NCBI RefSeq assembly: GCF_036345995.1
Contig: NZ_CP107796.1
Location: forward strand, 6,324,001-6,388,000
From: Streptomyces sp. NBC_00557
Lineage (GTDB): Bacteria > Actinomycetota > Actinomycetes > Streptomycetales > Streptomycetaceae
Length of the DNA: 64,000 nucleotides
Direction: 5' to 3'
Part shown: one piece after another, positions 47,627 to 54,561 of the stretch
Numbering within the stretch: position 1 is the stretch's first letter
How the letters are laid out: the number at the start of each line of letters is the position of its first letter
The notes under the pieces: generated by a model
What the model was told of the DNA's origin: nothing
The model's database searches: none
The model's input: the letters and a program-made list of their open reading frames with translations, nothing else
Made by a program: the position numbers and the translations under genes

Positions 47627-48327
47627 GACTGCGGCTCCCCGCGGAACGCCCGACGGAGCCGCCGACCGGATACAAGATCGCCCACCCGGTGCTGTCCCAG
47701 GACGGCACCCGGGCCGGGTTCACCGGAGTGTCGCTCGGCGGCGCGCTGCCGTACGGCGTCCTCGACGACGCCGCCTGCGTCTACGGGCGCCGGCACCGGC
47801 CGCCGGCCCGGCTGTGCGACTGCGGGTTCCACTGCGTCCACGACCGTGCCGCCGCGGAGGCCATGCTGTGCACCGCCGAGCACCGTACGGCCCTGCTGCT
47901 GGAGGTCTCCGTGCTGGGGGCCTACATCCGCTTCGAGCGCGGGTTCCGGTACGGGCGGCAGCGGGTGCGCACGGCCGTCGCCGGGCCGTGCGCCTGCGGC
48001 GCCGCCGCCGTCGCGCTCGCCGACGCCGGGTGGGGCAGGCCGGGGTGGCGGGGGCTCGCTCCGGCGTGCGCCGGGTGTGTGCGCGGGCGTACGTCCGTCT
48101 CGCTCGCCGGGTTCGCGCGGCTGGCCGGGGAGGGGCTGCGGGTGGTTGCGCGCGGTGGGGGTGCGGGTGGCTCCGCCGAGTTGGCGGCGGGGGCGGAGCT
48201 GGGTGTGCCCGAACTCGTGGCCGAGGCGGCGTTGTTGCAGGCCCGGCTCGACTGGTTCCAGAGCCAACTCGCCCGGCTCGGTGAGCGCGGGGGCGGGGGC
48301 GGGGGCGGGGGATCGGGGCGGGGGTGA
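47623..48327 (+). CDS. Cys-rich conserved protein with Gly-rich tail
   Basis: 234 aa, function unknown. Starts inside the stop of the small charged protein. Cysteine clusters CDCGFHC (about 66-72), CACGAAA (about 125) and APACAGCVRGR (about 150) could bind zinc. The middle has GYKIAHPVLSQDGTRAGFTGVSLGGALPYGVLDD and an ALLLEVSVLGAYIRFERGFRYG strand. The C-terminus is encoded by a GGGGGC repeat, giving a Gly run. No signal peptide or membrane helix. Confidence 0.72.
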   Translation: MRLRLPAERPTEPPTGYKIAHPVLSQDGTRAGFTGVSLGGALPYGVLDDAACVYGRRHRPPARLCDCGFHCVHDRAAAEAMLCTAEHRTALLLEVSVLGAYIRFERGFRYGRQRVRTAVAGPCACGAAAVALADAGWGRPGWRGLAPACAGCVRGRTSVSLAGFARLAGEGLRVVARGGGAGGSAELAAGAELGVPELVAEAALLQARLDWFQSQLARLGERGGGGGGGGSGRG

Positions 48328-48783
48328 CGGCCTAACGGCCGCCTCTCCGGGTACCCGCAGCTCTGGAGCGGCCTGGTCGGTGCGTCTTCGGTGCGTGGGC
48401 CACTGCGGGTGCTTCGTGCGGTGCGGTGTCCCGTCGGGTGCGTGCGATGCCCTGCCTGCGGCGTTCCGTGCGGGTGCGGGTGCGTTCGATGCCTGCGGTG
48501 GTCTGCGGGGTGCGTTCGGTGCCTGCGGCGGCCCGTGCGGGTGCGTCGTGGGCGGGGTCGCGCCTACGGTGGTCTGTGAGTCGGTGCCGCGCCGGGTGGT
48601 GTCCGTCCTCGGTCCGGCGGGCCGCCTGCCGTGGAGTGCCCGGTGTTCTCGCCGGCCGCTGCGGGCGGACACCACCCGGCACGTCCCCTCCCGCCGCACG
48701 CGGCCTCCGGAGGCGACCCGCTCAGGCCTGTCCCGGGGCTCGGCAGCGGCCGGGCCGACGTCGACGCGAGAAAGGGCACACCG
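48328..48783. other. Gene-poor GC-repeat region
   Basis: 456 bp with low-complexity GTGCGG/TGCGTTCG sequence. A degenerate 30-bp direct repeat is seen at 48481-48510 and 48511-48540. Open frames exist on both strands but give repetitive Cys/Gly/Arg products without ribosome sites, so none is called. The last part (about 48700-48783) should hold the promoter of the following gene, with GAGAAAGGG as ribosome site. Confidence 0.55.
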
Positions 48784-49284
48784 ATGAAGCACAGGACTCC
48801 GCATCGTACGGGGGCCAAGGGACCCGACGAGCTGCGGCACCAGATCGAGCACGCCAGGCACCAACTCGGGGGCACCGTGGCCCAGTTGGTCGGCAAGGCC
48901 GATGTGAAGGGGCGGGCCCGGGTGCGGGCCGCCGATCTGCGGGACAAGGCCGGCGCCATGACCGTGCAGCTGCGGGTCAGCGCCGCCCAGGCCGGGCACG
49001 CCGTGCAGGGCCGGGCCGTCCAGGCCGGTCATGCGGTGCAGGGCCGGGCTGCCCAGGCCGGGCATGTCGTGCAGGGCAAGGCCGTCCATGCCGGGCATGT
49101 CGTGCAGGGCAAGGTGGCTCAGGCGGGGCATGTGGCGCAGGGGCGGGCCGGGCACGCCGGGCATGCTGCGCAGGGCAGGGCCGCGGGCGTTCTGGTGCGG
49201 CTGCGGCGGCCGGCGGTGCTCGCGGGCCTGGCGAGCGTCGCCGCCGTGGTCGCCGCCGGTGTCGCGCGGATGAGGCGACGCTGA
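48784..49284 (+). CDS. DUF3618-type membrane protein with six 11-residue repeats
   Basis: 166 aa. The N-terminus matches the DUF3618 pattern (PDELRHQIEHARHQLGGTVAQL, residues 14-35), then a helical stretch. Residues 70-135 are six tandem 11-residue units of the form AGHxxQGxxxx, for example AGHAVQGRAVQ and AGHVVQGKAVH, with no gaps. A final hydrophobic helix (AVLAGLASVAAVVAAGVA, 144-161) and an Arg-rich end suggest a C-terminal membrane anchor. Function unknown; DUF3618 proteins in actinobacteria often sit with membrane-stress genes. ATG 48784 with GAGAAAGGG. Confidence 0.85.
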   Translation: MKHRTPHRTGAKGPDELRHQIEHARHQLGGTVAQLVGKADVKGRARVRAADLRDKAGAMTVQLRVSAAQAGHAVQGRAVQAGHAVQGRAAQAGHVVQGKAVHAGHVVQGKVAQAGHVAQGRAGHAGHAAQGRAAGVLVRLRRPAVLAGLASVAAVVAAGVARMRRR

Positions 49285-49308
49285 ACCTGCCCCGCCCACC
49301 GTGGACGA

Positions 49309-49319
49309 GAAAAGTTTTC
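49309..49319. promoter_or_regulatory. Palindrome GAAAA-G-TTTTC upstream of the ArsR gene
   Basis: AT-rich palindrome, rare at this GC content, 18 nt before the ATG of an ArsR-like regulator. A plausible autoregulatory operator, but no family consensus identifies it. Confidence 0.5.
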
Positions 49320-49336
49320 GGTGGGAGGGTGTGGGC

Positions 49337-49936
49337 ATGCTGGACGTGACCGTGATCGAGGACCCCGAGGCGGCGGCCGTGTCGCTGGACCCCATCCGGG
49401 CCCGGCTGCTCGCCGAGCTCGCCGTCGAGCCCGCCTCGGCGACGATGCTGGCCGGCAAGGTCGGGCTGCCCCGGCAGAAGGTGAACTACCACCTCAAGGC
49501 GCTGGAGCGGCACGGCCTGGTCGAGCTGGCCGGGGAGCGGCGCAAGGGCAACGTCACCGAGCGGCTGATGCGGGCGACCGCCGCCTCGTACGTCATCTCG
49601 CCCGCCGCTCTGCCGGGCGTCCAGCCGGATCCGGATCGCTTTCGCGATCAGTTGTCCGCGCGGTGGCTGCTCGCGCTCGGCGCCCGGCTGGTGCGGGACG
49701 TCGGCGCGCTGATCACCGGCGCCGCGCGGGCCCGGAAGGGGCTGGCGACCTACGCGCTGGACGGGCAGGTCCGCTTCGCCTCCGCCGCCGACCGGGCGGC
49801 CTTCGTACAGGAGCTGACGGCGGGCGTGAGCGCGCTGATCCGCAAGTACGACGCCCCGGACGCCGAGGGCGGCCGCGACCACCGGATCGTCGTCGCCCTG
49901 CATCCCACGGTCAAGGCCCCCGCACTGGACCAGTGA
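49337..49936 (+). CDS. ArsR-like winged-helix regulator
   Basis: 199 aa. HTH at about 15-75 (SLDPIRARLLAELAVEPASATMLAGKVGLPRQKVNYHLKALERHGLVELAGERRKGNVTERLM), followed by a helical C-terminal half of unknown ligand. There are no clear metal-binding cysteines, so it is not a metal sensor. It is 14 nt upstream of an SRPBCC gene; ArsR-SRPBCC pairs are a common small operon in actinobacteria. ATG 49337 with GGGAGG. Confidence 0.9.
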   Translation: MLDVTVIEDPEAAAVSLDPIRARLLAELAVEPASATMLAGKVGLPRQKVNYHLKALERHGLVELAGERRKGNVTERLMRATAASYVISPAALPGVQPDPDRFRDQLSARWLLALGARLVRDVGALITGAARARKGLATYALDGQVRFASAADRAAFVQELTAGVSALIRKYDAPDAEGGRDHRIVVALHPTVKAPALDQ

Positions 49937-49950
49937 GCAGGAGTCCCGAC

Positions 49951-50685
49951 ATGCCCGAGGAATTCGAGATCGTCCGCGAGTTCGAGGTGGACGTCCCGCC
50001 CGAGAAGGTGTGGGAGGCCGTCACCACCGGCACCGGCGGCTACCTGTGGCCCATGGACCCGCCCGAGCCGCGCGAAGGCGGCAGGGGGCCCTTCGGGTCC
50101 ACCGTCACCGCCTGGGATCCGCCGCACCGCTACGGCAGTCGCAGCGAGGACGTCGGCATGCCGACGCAGTCGGTCAACCAGCTCGACTACACCATCGAGT
50201 CCCGCGACGAGGGGCGCCGCGCCTGGGTGCGCTATGTGCACAGCGGCATCTTCACCGACGACTGGAACAACCAGTACGACGGCGCCAGCAAGCACACCAA
50301 CTTCTACCTGCACACCCTGTGCGAGTACCTCACCCACTTCGCGCCCCGGCCGGTCGCCTTCGCCCAGCTGAACGGGCCCGCGGCCTCGGCGAGCCCGCGG
50401 GCGCTCGCCGCCGTCGCGCGCGCCCTCGGGCTTGCGGACGACGCGGCCGCCGGTGCCAAGGTGAGCGTCCGAGGGCCCGGCGGGCCCCTGGACGCCGTAC
50501 TCGACTACCGCAACCCGTACTTCATCGGGCTGCGCACCGACCACGCCCTCATCCGCTTCTTCGGGCGGGGCCACTGGGGCGCCCCGCTCGGCATCAGCGT
50601 CCACGACTTCGCGCCGGACGCCGACGCCGAGGCGAACGAGGCCGCCTGGCAGGACTGGCTCAGCGGGGTGTTCGGCCGGTCCTGA
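49951..50685 (+). CDS. SRPBCC (AHSA1-like) domain protein
   Basis: 244 aa. N-terminal START/Bet v1-like fold: EIVREFEVDVPPEKVWEAVTTGTGGYLWPM, a typical AHSA1 opening, through HTNFYLHTLCEYLTHFAP at about residue 130. The second half continues with a related beta-rich domain. The family binds small hydrophobic ligands, and this one probably works with the co-transcribed regulator. ATG 49951 with GCAGGAG 7 nt upstream. It converges with the following gene on the minus strand. Confidence 0.88.
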   Translation: MPEEFEIVREFEVDVPPEKVWEAVTTGTGGYLWPMDPPEPREGGRGPFGSTVTAWDPPHRYGSRSEDVGMPTQSVNQLDYTIESRDEGRRAWVRYVHSGIFTDDWNNQYDGASKHTNFYLHTLCEYLTHFAPRPVAFAQLNGPAASASPRALAAVARALGLADDAAAGAKVSVRGPGGPLDAVLDYRNPYFIGLRTDHALIRFFGRGHWGAPLGISVHDFAPDADAEANEAAWQDWLSGVFGRS

Positions 50686-50691
50686 CGCAGG

Positions 50692-52518
50692 TCACGGGCG
50701 GAAGCGCAGCACCTGCGGGTCGTGGTCGCTGATCTGGTCGTTGAACTCCGAGTTGATGTGCACGCTGTCGTACTCGACGTCGCAGCCGCGCCGGATCGCC
50801 GGGCTGATCAGGATCTGGTCCAGGACCTGCTCGTTGCCCTGGTAGTCGTAGGTGTACCGCTCGCTCCTCGGCAGCGACTTGATCGCCGACCACAGTTCGC
50901 CGTCGCCCTCGAGGATCTGCGCCGTCTCGGAGAACTCGAAGTCGTTCATGTCGCCGAGCGCGATCACGTTCGCGTTCCTCTGGACTTCGAGGATGTCCTT
51001 GACGAAGGCGTTCACCTCGGTGGCCTGCGCGTGGCGCTGGATCTCCGAGCTGCGCGTCGGCGGCTGGTACTGGGAGGTCAGGCCCTGGTCGCCGCCCTTG
51101 GAGACCAGGTGGTTGGCGATCACGAAGACCGTCTTGCCGCGGAAGACGAACTGGCCGACCAGCGGCTTGCGGCTGTCCTTCCAAGCGGCGTTCTGCGGGT
51201 CGATGCGGCCGGGGGAGGCTGTCAGCTCGGCCTTGCCGTTCTTCTTGGCGACGCCGACCGCGGTGGTGGAGTCGCCGCCCGCGCGGTCCACGAAGGACAC
51301 CCGCTCGGGGTTGAACAGGAACACCTGGCGGATGTTGCCGCCCGGCTGGCCGCCGTCCTGGTCGTTGACCGGGTCGATGGAGCGCCAGTCGTACTTCGGG
51401 CCGCCCGCCGCGACGATCGCGTCGATCAGCTTGTTCACGGTGACGCTCGCGTCGACCGTGCCGTCGTCCGTGGCGCCGTTGTCGTCCTGGATCTCCTCCA
51501 GGGACACGATGTCCGGCGCCTGCAGGTTGTTCACGATCGCGGACGCGTGCTGGGCGAAGGTGGTGTCCGAGGGGTCGAGGTTCTCGACGTTGTAGGTGGC
51601 CACCGCCAGCTCGCGGCCCGACTGCCTCCGCGTCGTCTCGCGTTCCAGGCCGGCGCTCTGCAGCGTGCCGAGCCTGCTCGCGACGAGGGTGTAGCCGCCG
51701 TACTGGTTGAAGTCGAGCGGGCCGGTGGTGGCGCCCTCCAGGGTGTCGCCGACGTTCGCCTTCGGGAAGTCGGCGGTGGAGCCCAGCGACTGGATCTGGA
51801 GGCGGCCGGTGTTCTGGGAGTCGTAGGAGCCGTAGACCGTGCCGCCTCGGCGGCCGGCGTGCTCGTGCGGCTTCACCGTGACCCACAGCTCGCTGTAGGG
51901 GTCGGTGGCGGTGACCACGCGGGTGTCGGCGACCTGGACGTTCATGCCCTCAAGGGACTCGTAGTAGTCCAGGGCGTACTTCGACGGGTCCAGCGGGAGG
52001 TTGTTGATCGAGCCGCCGGCCGCGGGGTCGCCCTGCGGGGTGTACGCGTCCGGCACCGAGTCCTCGTCGATCACGACCGGCGCCGGGACCGGATTGCCGG
52101 TGGAGACCGTGGTGATCACCGGCTTGGTGATCTCGGTCAGGGACTGGTTGCCGGAGGAGGCGCCGCCCGGGACGTACTCCGAGACCGTGCCGGTCACCGT
52201 CACCGCGTCGCCGACCGCCACCTTCGGCGTGGAGCCGGTGAAGACGAAGACGCCCTCGCTGGTGGCCGGGTCGGCGTCCGCATCCGGGTCCTGGAGCCAG
52301 AAGCCTCTGGAGGAGCCGTACGTGCGCGTGGCCGTGACGATGCCGGGCACGTCCGTCACCTTCTGCCCGGCGAACGGCGATATTCGGGTCGTGCCCTGGA
52401 TGTCGTGGACGCGCACCGAGTCGGCGTGCGCGGGGGCGGTCAGGGCGACGGCGGACGCCGCGCTGCAGACGGCGGCGACGGTGAGCGCGGCGAGGCGCGC
52501 GGAAGACCTGCTCGGCAA
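50692..52518 (-). CDS. Secreted endonuclease/exonuclease/phosphatase-family protein
   Basis: 608 aa. Secretion signal (LAALTVAAVCSAASAVALTAPAHA), then a YhcR-like OB-fold region (VRVHDIQGTTRISPFAGQKVTDVPGIVTA...GDAVTVTGTVSEY), then a C-terminal EEP domain (about 330-608). That domain has VATYNVENLDP, SLEEIQDDNG, VFVIANHLVSKGGDQG, ALGDMNDFEFS and a closing ISDHDPQVLRF, the metal and catalytic residues of DNase I-like enzymes. Probably an extracellular nuclease or phosphodiesterase scavenging nucleic acid. The start is TTG 52518 with GGAGGGATC upstream; longer in-frame starts would place a hydrophilic stretch before the signal. Confidence 0.9.
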   Translation of the reverse strand: MPSRSSARLAALTVAAVCSAASAVALTAPAHADSVRVHDIQGTTRISPFAGQKVTDVPGIVTATRTYGSSRGFWLQDPDADADPATSEGVFVFTGSTPKVAVGDAVTVTGTVSEYVPGGASSGNQSLTEITKPVITTVSTGNPVPAPVVIDEDSVPDAYTPQGDPAAGGSINNLPLDPSKYALDYYESLEGMNVQVADTRVVTATDPYSELWVTVKPHEHAGRRGGTVYGSYDSQNTGRLQIQSLGSTADFPKANVGDTLEGATTGPLDFNQYGGYTLVASRLGTLQSAGLERETTRRQSGRELAVATYNVENLDPSDTTFAQHASAIVNNLQAPDIVSLEEIQDDNGATDDGTVDASVTVNKLIDAIVAAGGPKYDWRSIDPVNDQDGGQPGGNIRQVFLFNPERVSFVDRAGGDSTTAVGVAKKNGKAELTASPGRIDPQNAAWKDSRKPLVGQFVFRGKTVFVIANHLVSKGGDQGLTSQYQPPTRSSEIQRHAQATEVNAFVKDILEVQRNANVIALGDMNDFEFSETAQILEGDGELWSAIKSLPRSERYTYDYQGNEQVLDQILISPAIRRGCDVEYDSVHINSEFNDQISDHDPQVLRFRP

Positions 52519-52784
52519 GGGATCCCTCCGGGGACGTGACGATGCGCCGGGACGAGGGTGGTACGGGTGCGTGTGGGGGTCGTAGCCCTCCGTGACACGC
52601 GTAGAGCCGAGTGAACAGTCGTCCCCCCAACTTCTACGCGCGTCAATCTCCTGCCTGCGCCCGGGAGTTGTCAAGGTTTCGGCCATGTACGGCCGCTGAC
52701 GGGGAGATGAACCGGGCGGCATGGGGCGAAATCCGTCTAGGCTGAGCGGCTGAGCCCGTTTCACGCTCCGAGGAGATCCAGCCG

Positions 52785-54212
52785 ATGTCAGACAGCTCCC
52801 CCCTGCCGCCCGTACGGCTGCACTCCGAAGCGGAGCTGGCCCGCGCCGCGCTGTCCACGCCGCTGCTCTCCCGTGCCGCCCGCCTCGCCCGCTGGGCGGG
52901 GCCGGACACCCGCGTGGACGCCGGCGGCGTACTGGTCGAGGAGCAGCTTCCGGCCGCCGCCGAACTGCTCGGACTGAGCGGTGACGACGCCGCCGCGGAC
53001 GCCGGCGAGGCCTGGCGGATCGCCGTGGACACGGGGCTGGTCGAGATCGTGGACGAGGAGGCCGGCACGGTACGGCCGGGCGAGGAGCTGAAGCTGCTCA
53101 CCGGCGGCTCCCCGGCCGACGTGCTCTCCGTGTGGCTCACCGCGCTGGAGACCGTCCTCGCCGACGCGAGCGTGCCGGATCTGGACGGTCTGGCCGACGC
53201 CCTGGCCGAGGACGGCACGGTCGATTTCTCGTCACTCGGCTGGGACCCGGACGCGGAGGCCGCGTTCCTCGACGGCGTCCTCGGCAATCTGTATCTGCTG
53301 ACGGTGAGTGAGGGCGGCCCCGGCGAGGGACCGGTCCCGCTGCCCGCCCTCGCCGCCTCGGTGATCGTCCCCGACGGCCCGGGCGAGCCCACCGACGCCG
53401 TCCTGCAGCAGGTCTCCGACGCGATGATGCGCCTGGACGACCAGTTCCGGATGCTGGAGCCGGTCGGTCTCGTGGAGTACCGGCCGGTGGACGAGGCGCT
53501 GATGGCCGACCCGGAGGAGGAGCCGGCCGCGCCGCTGGACGACGCCGACGTCACGCGCTACGGCATGGTCCGGCTCACCCCGCTCGGCGTGTACGGGCTG
53601 CGGGCGCGGCTGCTGGACGCCGGGTTCGCGGCGCCGGCCGTGGGCGAACTCGCCGACAAGGGCGCGGACGCGCTGCTCGACGGCATGGCCGGATTCGGTC
53701 AGGCCGCGGCGCGGGCCGAGACCGAGCAGTGGCTCGACCGGCGCGAACCGCTCGCCGCCGCCCGGGAGTTGCTCGCCGCCGCCCGGGGTGCGGACGCGGG
53801 CGCGCCGCTGCGCAGGCTGCGCTGCCAGCAGGCCCTTTCCCTGGTCGGCGCGGAGGCCGAGCCCGCGTTGCGGGAGGTGCTGGACGATCCCGAACTGGGC
53901 GGCCTGGCCCGCGTCTGGCTGAGCGAGCGGGGGATGGCCGGGGTGCCGGCGCCGTCCGAGGAGATGGTGTTCTGGCTGACCGTCGACACGCTGGCCGCGC
54001 AACTGGCCGCCGAGGGCAACTCCGAGGAACTGCAGGCGCTGGTGGAGGGGCTGGCCGCGCAGCACAGCGGGTTCTTCTCCGCCGCGTGGCGGGTGGAGCA
54101 CCCGGCCACGGCCGAGGTGCTGGAGGCGATGGGACGGCTGCACCCGGACAAGAAGGTGGCGAAGGAGGCACGCAAGGCCGCGTTCAAGGCGCGGTCGCAG
54201 CACGGGGTGTGA
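52785..54212 (+). CDS. Large conserved protein of unknown function
   Basis: 475 aa, soluble, mostly helical. No known motif. Central and C-terminal parts contain short helical pairs such as ALREVLDDPELGGLARVWLSERG and TAEVLEAMGRLHPDKKVAKEARKAAFK, which resemble HEAT-like repeats (weak). Acidic overall with a basic end. ATG 52785 with GAGGAGATC; TAGGCT (52738-52743) is a likely -10 box. It is divergent from the secreted nuclease gene. Confidence 0.8.
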   Translation: MSDSSPLPPVRLHSEAELARAALSTPLLSRAARLARWAGPDTRVDAGGVLVEEQLPAAAELLGLSGDDAAADAGEAWRIAVDTGLVEIVDEEAGTVRPGEELKLLTGGSPADVLSVWLTALETVLADASVPDLDGLADALAEDGTVDFSSLGWDPDAEAAFLDGVLGNLYLLTVSEGGPGEGPVPLPALAASVIVPDGPGEPTDAVLQQVSDAMMRLDDQFRMLEPVGLVEYRPVDEALMADPEEEPAAPLDDADVTRYGMVRLTPLGVYGLRARLLDAGFAAPAVGELADKGADALLDGMAGFGQAAARAETEQWLDRREPLAAARELLAAARGADAGAPLRRLRCQQALSLVGAEAEPALREVLDDPELGGLARVWLSERGMAGVPAPSEEMVFWLTVDTLAAQLAAEGNSEELQALVEGLAAQHSGFFSAAWRVEHPATAEVLEAMGRLHPDKKVAKEARKAAFKARSQHGV

Positions 54213-54253
54213 GGCCGTCGCGGTACGGTCGGTCCTCTCCCGGCGCTGTGATC

Positions 54254-54400
54254 GAGTGCCGTCGCGGTGCGGGGGCTTCTTCTCGGTGGTGCGGCTGAGT
54301 GCCGTCGTGGTGCGGAGGCTTCTTCTCGGTGGTGCGGCTGAGTGCCGTCGCGGTGCGGGGGCTTCTTCTCGGTGGTGCGGCCGAGTGCCGTAGTGGCGGG
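54254..54400. repeat. 43-bp tandem repeat, three full copies plus a part
   Basis: Units at 54254-54296, 54297-54339 and 54340-54382, then a diverged partial copy from 54383. Copies are nearly identical (unit begins GAGTGCCGTC and contains GGCTTCTTCTCGGTGGTG). The 43-bp length is not a multiple of three, so it is not coding repeat sequence. The rest of the 349-bp gap holds the phoX promoter. Confidence 0.92.
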
Positions 54401-54468
54401 TCGCCTTTGGGGTGGCCATGGGGTGTGCCATACGGATTCTTGAACAAGGGCCTTGGAAGCAGCCCGCT

Positions 54469-54490
54469 GTTCAACTCCCGTTCAAGGTGT
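54469..54490 (+). promoter_or_regulatory. PHO box (PhoP binding site) of phoX-like gene
   Basis: Two adjacent 11-bp direct repeats, GTTCAACTCCC and GTTCAAGGTGT, match the Streptomyces PhoP direct-repeat-unit design (GTTCA start, 11-bp period). They lie about 72 nt before the start of a PhoX-type phosphatase gene, a classic PhoP target. Confidence 0.8.
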
Positions 54491-54561
54491 GGCGGGAGCG
54501 TGTGCGCCGAACCGAGGTCCGCCACCCTCCACGGCACTCCCACCGTCTGTAGGAGACACAT

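Noticed and set aside
48391..48579. Cys/Arg-rich small gene in the GC-repeat region
   Set aside because: Created by the GTGCGG/TGCGTTCG repeat; no ribosome site and no conserved pattern.
48991..49188. CRISPR or non-coding repeat in the DUF3618-type gene
   Set aside because: 33-bp units are in frame, give perfect 11-residue repeats and lack spacers; this is protein repeat sequence.
52600..52620. PHO box for the secreted nuclease-like gene
   Set aside because: On the minus strand only one GTTCACTCGGC unit is seen, with no adjacent 11-bp repeat; not enough for a PhoP site.
54254..54382. CRISPR array
   Set aside because: The 43-bp units are directly adjacent with no unique spacers, and no cas genes are present.
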